From positions 2,356,001 to 2,420,000 of the forward strand of contig NZ_CP019605.1 of the NCBI RefSeq assembly GCF_001997295.1: a stretch of DNA of 64,000 bases, written 5' to 3'. Below are positions 61,417 to 64,000 of the stretch, in pieces. The number at the start of each line of letters is the position of its first letter. Within the stretch, counting starts at the first letter, position 1. The DNA comes from Tessaracoccus flavus. GTDB lineage: Bacteria; Actinomycetota; Actinomycetes; Propionibacteriales; Propionibacteriaceae. The notes beneath the pieces are model-generated. The model was not told where the DNA came from. It did not search any database and saw only the letters and a program-made list of their open reading frames with translations. Both the position numbers and the translations under genes were made by a program.

Positions 61417-62784
61417 TCAGGCGTCGTGGGTGTTGCGTCGACGTGCCAGCCGTCGCAGCCGGCTGCGGATCGTGGCGCGCTCCGCCTCGTCGAGGCCCGC
61501 GCCGGCGTCTGTGAGGACAGCGTCCCCGCTGTTGTCCGGCCGATTCTTGCGCAGGATCGCCCTGAAGAAGACAGCGGCCTTTTCCCATTCCCAGCCGACG
61601 GACTTGCCGTCGTCGGTGGCCCAGTCGATGTCGTCGGAGGAGCGTTCCCCGGTACGCAGGTCGATGAGATCTCCCAGGTAGCGCAGGAAGACGGCGATCG
61701 CCGCAGCCACCGGCACCGCGAGGAACGCGCCGATGATGTTGAACCATGCGGCGCCCAGCAGCACTGCCAGCATCACGACGACGGGGTGCAACTGCATGAC
61801 CTTCGACTGGAGCAGGGGCTGCAGGACATTTCCCTCAATCTGCTGGACCAGGATGATGAGGCCGAGCACGAGGGCCGCTGTGGTCAGTCCATTCGAGACG
61901 AGGGCCACCAGGACGGCCAGAGCGCCCGCCGTGAAAGCGCCAACGATCGGAATGAACCCGGCGATGAAGGTCAGGACCGTGAGCGGGAATGCGAGCGGGA
62001 CGCCGAGCACCAGCAGACCGAGGCCGATGAACAGCGCGTCCACGAAGCTGACGATGGCCTGGGTGCGGATGTAGCCCGACACGGTGAGCCACAGACGCGT
62101 CAACAATTCGGTGGCGTGGAACCCGGCTCGTCGTCCGACCACCCGACGGACGAGGGCGAGGAACTGGTGGCCGTCCTTCAGGAAGAAGAAGGTGAGCACC
62201 AAGGTCAGAAGCATCGTGACGACGCCGCTGCCAAGGCTGCCGCCCAGGCTGAGCGCCTGTGAGGCGATGTCGCCACTGCGCGCCTGGAGGAAGTCGAGAC
62301 CCTGGGTGATCCACTCGTTCAACTGCTCGTCGCGCAGGTTGAGCGGAGGCCCGGCCGCCCATTCCTGGAGCCTACGCACTCCCTGCACTGCGCGCGAGGA
62401 CAGATCGGGCCATTGGCTGGCCACACCCGGGGCAATGAGTGAGATGAGCCCAGCGAAGATTCCTATGCCGCCGAGGAGCGAGATCGCCGCACCCAGTGCG
62501 TACGGAACCCCGATGCGTTTGAGTGCGGCAGTGACCGGCCACAGCACCGACGCCACGAGCAGCGCCAGCACGACCGGCAGCAGCCCCTCCCAGAACTTGC
62601 TGAAGACCCACCCGATCACCAGCGTCGCTGCCGCCACCAGCAGGAAGTAGCCGGACCAGATGGCGAGCGTTCGCATTCCCGAGCCGATGACCTCTGCCCG
62701 GTCGACGGGCTCGTTGGGATCGTGCTCTGGGAGAGCTCCGGTCGCTTCGCCCTCGGGCTGCGGCGCCACCCCGTCTTCTGCCAT
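61417..62784 (-). CDS. AI-2E family transporter (PerM-like)
   Basis: A 455-residue inner-membrane protein with seven or eight spans. YFLLVAAATLVIGWVFSKFW, ITQGLDFLQARSGDIASQAL, VTMLLTLVLTFFFLKDGHQF, and GVPLAFPLTVLTFIAGFIPI with VGAFTAGALAVLVALVSNGL match the PerM/YdiK/YhhQ family pattern. Members export autoinducer-2 or serve in Na+/H+ exchange; the substrate here is unknown. The C-terminal 80 residues are cytoplasmic and basic (SRLRRLARRRNTHDA). The ATG at 62784 follows AAGGGGA; a TTG upstream is less likely. Confidence 0.85.
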   Translation of the reverse strand: MAEDGVAPQPEGEATGALPEHDPNEPVDRAEVIGSGMRTLAIWSGYFLLVAAATLVIGWVFSKFWEGLLPVVLALLVASVLWPVTAALKRIGVPYALGAAISLLGGIGIFAGLISLIAPGVASQWPDLSSRAVQGVRRLQEWAAGPPLNLRDEQLNEWITQGLDFLQARSGDIASQALSLGGSLGSGVVTMLLTLVLTFFFLKDGHQFLALVRRVVGRRAGFHATELLTRLWLTVSGYIRTQAIVSFVDALFIGLGLLVLGVPLAFPLTVLTFIAGFIPIVGAFTAGALAVLVALVSNGLTTAALVLGLIILVQQIEGNVLQPLLQSKVMQLHPVVVMLAVLLGAAWFNIIGAFLAVPVAAAIAVFLRYLGDLIDLRTGERSSDDIDWATDDGKSVGWEWEKAAVFFRAILRKNRPDNSGDAVLTDAGAGLDEAERATIRSRLRRLARRRNTHDA

Positions 62785-62874
62785 CCTCGCGTCCCCTTCC
62801 AACGACTCCCAGTCAGACTACTAGGGCCGATGCTCAGTGCGCCGCAGCGCAGCCGCCCGTAGCGGCAGAGCTGA

Positions 62875-62905
62875 TTGACGAATTGATATCCCGAGCGCGC
62901 ATAAT
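62875..62905 (+). promoter_or_regulatory. Probable promoter of the GH13 gene
   Basis: TTGACG (62875-62880) and CATAAT (62900-62905) with a 19-bp spacer lie in an AT-rich patch 34 bp upstream of the GTG. Spacing is slightly long for a sigma-70-type promoter. Confidence 0.45.
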
Positions 62906-62938
62906 GTGCTGTTGACCCGTTTTCCGAAAGGACGCTCC

Positions 62939-64000
62939 GTGACTGAATCTCTCCAGACGATCGCTGGGATGGGGGCGATCCCTGCCGAGGGAGGCGTCGC
63001 CTTCAGGGTGTGGGCGCCCAACGCCGACAGCGTCGCCGTCGTGGGCGATTTCAACGACTGGAACGACTCCGCCAATGCGCTTGATCACGAGGGCAACGGC
63101 TACTGGTACGGCTTCGTCAAGGGCGCCCAGCCCGGGCACGAGTACAAGTACCAGATCACCAACGGCGACAACAGCTTCTCCCGGGTAGACCCCTACGCCC
63201 TTCAGGTGACCAACTCGGTGGGCAACGGCGTCATCTACGACCACGACAGCTTCGACTGGGAGGACGTGCAGGCCAACTGCCCTCCCCACCACGAGCTGGT
63301 GATCTACGAAATGCACATCGGCACGTTCACGGACAAGGGCGACTGGGTGGGTAACCTCACCGACGCCGTCGGCCGGCTCGACCATCTCGTGGATCTGGGC
63401 GTCAACGCCATCGAGGTCATGCCGGTGGCCGAGTTCGCGGGCGACATGTCCTGGGGCTACAACCCGGCGCACATCTTCGCGGTCGAGAGCGCTTACGGCG
63501 GGCCGAACGAGTACAAGAAGTTCATCAAAGAGTGCCACCAGCGGGGCATCGCCGTGATTCAGGACGTCGTGTACAACCACTTCGGCCCCTCCGATCTGGA
63601 TCTCTGGGCCTTCGACGGCTGGCAGGAGAACGGCAAGGGCGGCATCTACTTCTACAACGACGACCGTTCGGAAACCCCCTGGGGCGACACCCGCCCCGAC
63701 TACGGCCGCGAAGAGGTGCGCAACTTCATCGTCGACAACGCCCTCATGTGGCTGCGTGACTACCGTGTGGACGGCTTGCGGCTCGACATGGTGCCCCACA
63801 TGTACTCCCACCAGGGCTCCTACCTCGCCGAGGGATGGTCGCTCATGCGACGCATCACGGATGCTGTGCGCAACGAGTTCCCGGGTCGCATCACGATCGC
63901 CGAGGATCTGCACAAGAACCCGCTGATCACCGAGGACAACACCGACGGCGCCGGCTTCCACGCGCAGTGGGACGCCGCCTTCGTCCACCCGGTGCGCGCC
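62939..64000 (+). CDS. GH13 alpha-amylase family / glucan-branching-type enzyme (runs off right edge)
   Basis: From a GTG start preceded by GAAAGGACG, the frame stays open for 354 codons to the window end. An N-terminal CBM48 domain (VAFRVWAPNADSVAVVGDFN, then DWN) is followed by the GH13 barrel: region I DVVYNHFG, region II GLRLDMVPHM with the nucleophile Asp, and region III TIAEDLHKN with the acid/base Glu. MSWGYNPAHIFAVESAYGGP is typical of branching enzymes. It probably acts on alpha-1,4-glucan (branching or debranching); trehalohydrolase is an alternative. Region IV lies outside the window. Confidence 0.85.
   Translation, partial: MTESLQTIAGMGAIPAEGGVAFRVWAPNADSVAVVGDFNDWNDSANALDHEGNGYWYGFVKGAQPGHEYKYQITNGDNSFSRVDPYALQVTNSVGNGVIYDHDSFDWEDVQANCPPHHELVIYEMHIGTFTDKGDWVGNLTDAVGRLDHLVDLGVNAIEVMPVAEFAGDMSWGYNPAHIFAVESAYGGPNEYKKFIKECHQRGIAVIQDVVYNHFGPSDLDLWAFDGWQENGKGGIYFYNDDRSETPWGDTRPDYGREEVRNFIVDNALMWLRDYRVDGLRLDMVPHMYSHQGSYLAEGWSLMRRITDAVRNEFPGRITIAEDLHKNPLITEDNTDGAGFHAQWDAAFVHPVRA

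Overview
This 64 kb window is high-GC DNA from an actinobacterium. A CarD regulator, a RegX3/SenX3-type phosphate two-component pair, an LpqE-like and an LpqH-like lipoprotein, DUF3027, DUF3263 and DUF4032 proteins, an IdeR/DtxR regulator and the long actinobacterial GlyA all point there. Gene content and the membrane-anchored NirK fit the Propionibacteriaceae (a Tessaracoccus-like organism is my guess), but the species is inference. There is no sign of a prophage, insertion sequence or CRISPR array. The window is core chromosome, with two families of small intergenic repeats.

Layout. 1-5 kb: a divergent MoeA-like gene (cut by the left edge), 5-formyltetrahydrofolate cyclo-ligase, an FmdB zinc ribbon, a CpaB-like SAF protein, MscL, a repeat cluster, and a UDP-glucose pyrophosphorylase. 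5-9.5 kb: a four-gene nitrogen-oxide operon (DUF2249, hemerythrin, NnrS-like membrane protein, NirK fused to a membrane domain). 9.6-10.3 kb: tRNA-Arg and a YidD-like gene bracketed by two copies of an 80-bp inverted-repeat element. 10.3-16.5 kb: an overlapping operon of a GltD-like ferredoxin oxidoreductase, pyruvate:ferredoxin oxidoreductase and a dihydroorotate-dehydrogenase-like protein. 16.7-22 kb: thioredoxin with a CsoR-like operator, a methyltransferase, IdeR, NagA, SerC and a secreted protein. 22-31 kb: a second repeat cluster, pyruvate carboxylase, a PPDK-like protein and a purine permease. 31-43 kb: LpqH-like lipoprotein, DUF3027, cold-shock protein, NagB, CutC, a stand-alone GMP-synthase ATPase, GroEL with two CIRCE sites, ManA, tRNA-Thr. 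43-49 kb: a frameshifted MsiK-type sugar ABC ATPase, MetB, DUF4032 and FrnE. 49-61 kb: CysS, RlmB, GlyA, IspF, IspD, CarD, LpqE-like, RegX3, SenX3, PhoU and two phosphoglycerate mutases. 61-64 kb: a third repeat cluster, an AI-2E family permease and a GH13 glucan enzyme cut by the right edge.

How it works together. Pyruvate metabolism is prominent: PFOR with its probable NAD(P)H partner, pyruvate carboxylase, and a PPDK-like protein of unknown role. Amino-sugar catabolism (NagA, NagB), mannose-6-phosphate isomerase, the MsiK ATPase, UDP-glucose synthesis and the GH13 enzyme form a carbohydrate layer. RegX3/SenX3/PhoU with a PHO-box-like direct repeat handle phosphate. The NirK operon detoxifies or respires nitrite and NO.

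The most unusual observations are the following. A 17-bp divergent promoter appears to share one palindromic -10 box between two leaderless genes. At least ten genes have a TANNNT-like box exactly 6-7 nt before the start codon. Three copies of an 80-bp inverted-repeat element are present, two of them flanking yidD. Large composite palindromic repeats extend the 3' end of one gene. Several enzymes have lost or lack expected catalytic parts (MoeA-like, DHOD-like, PPDK-like, GuaA ATPase only).
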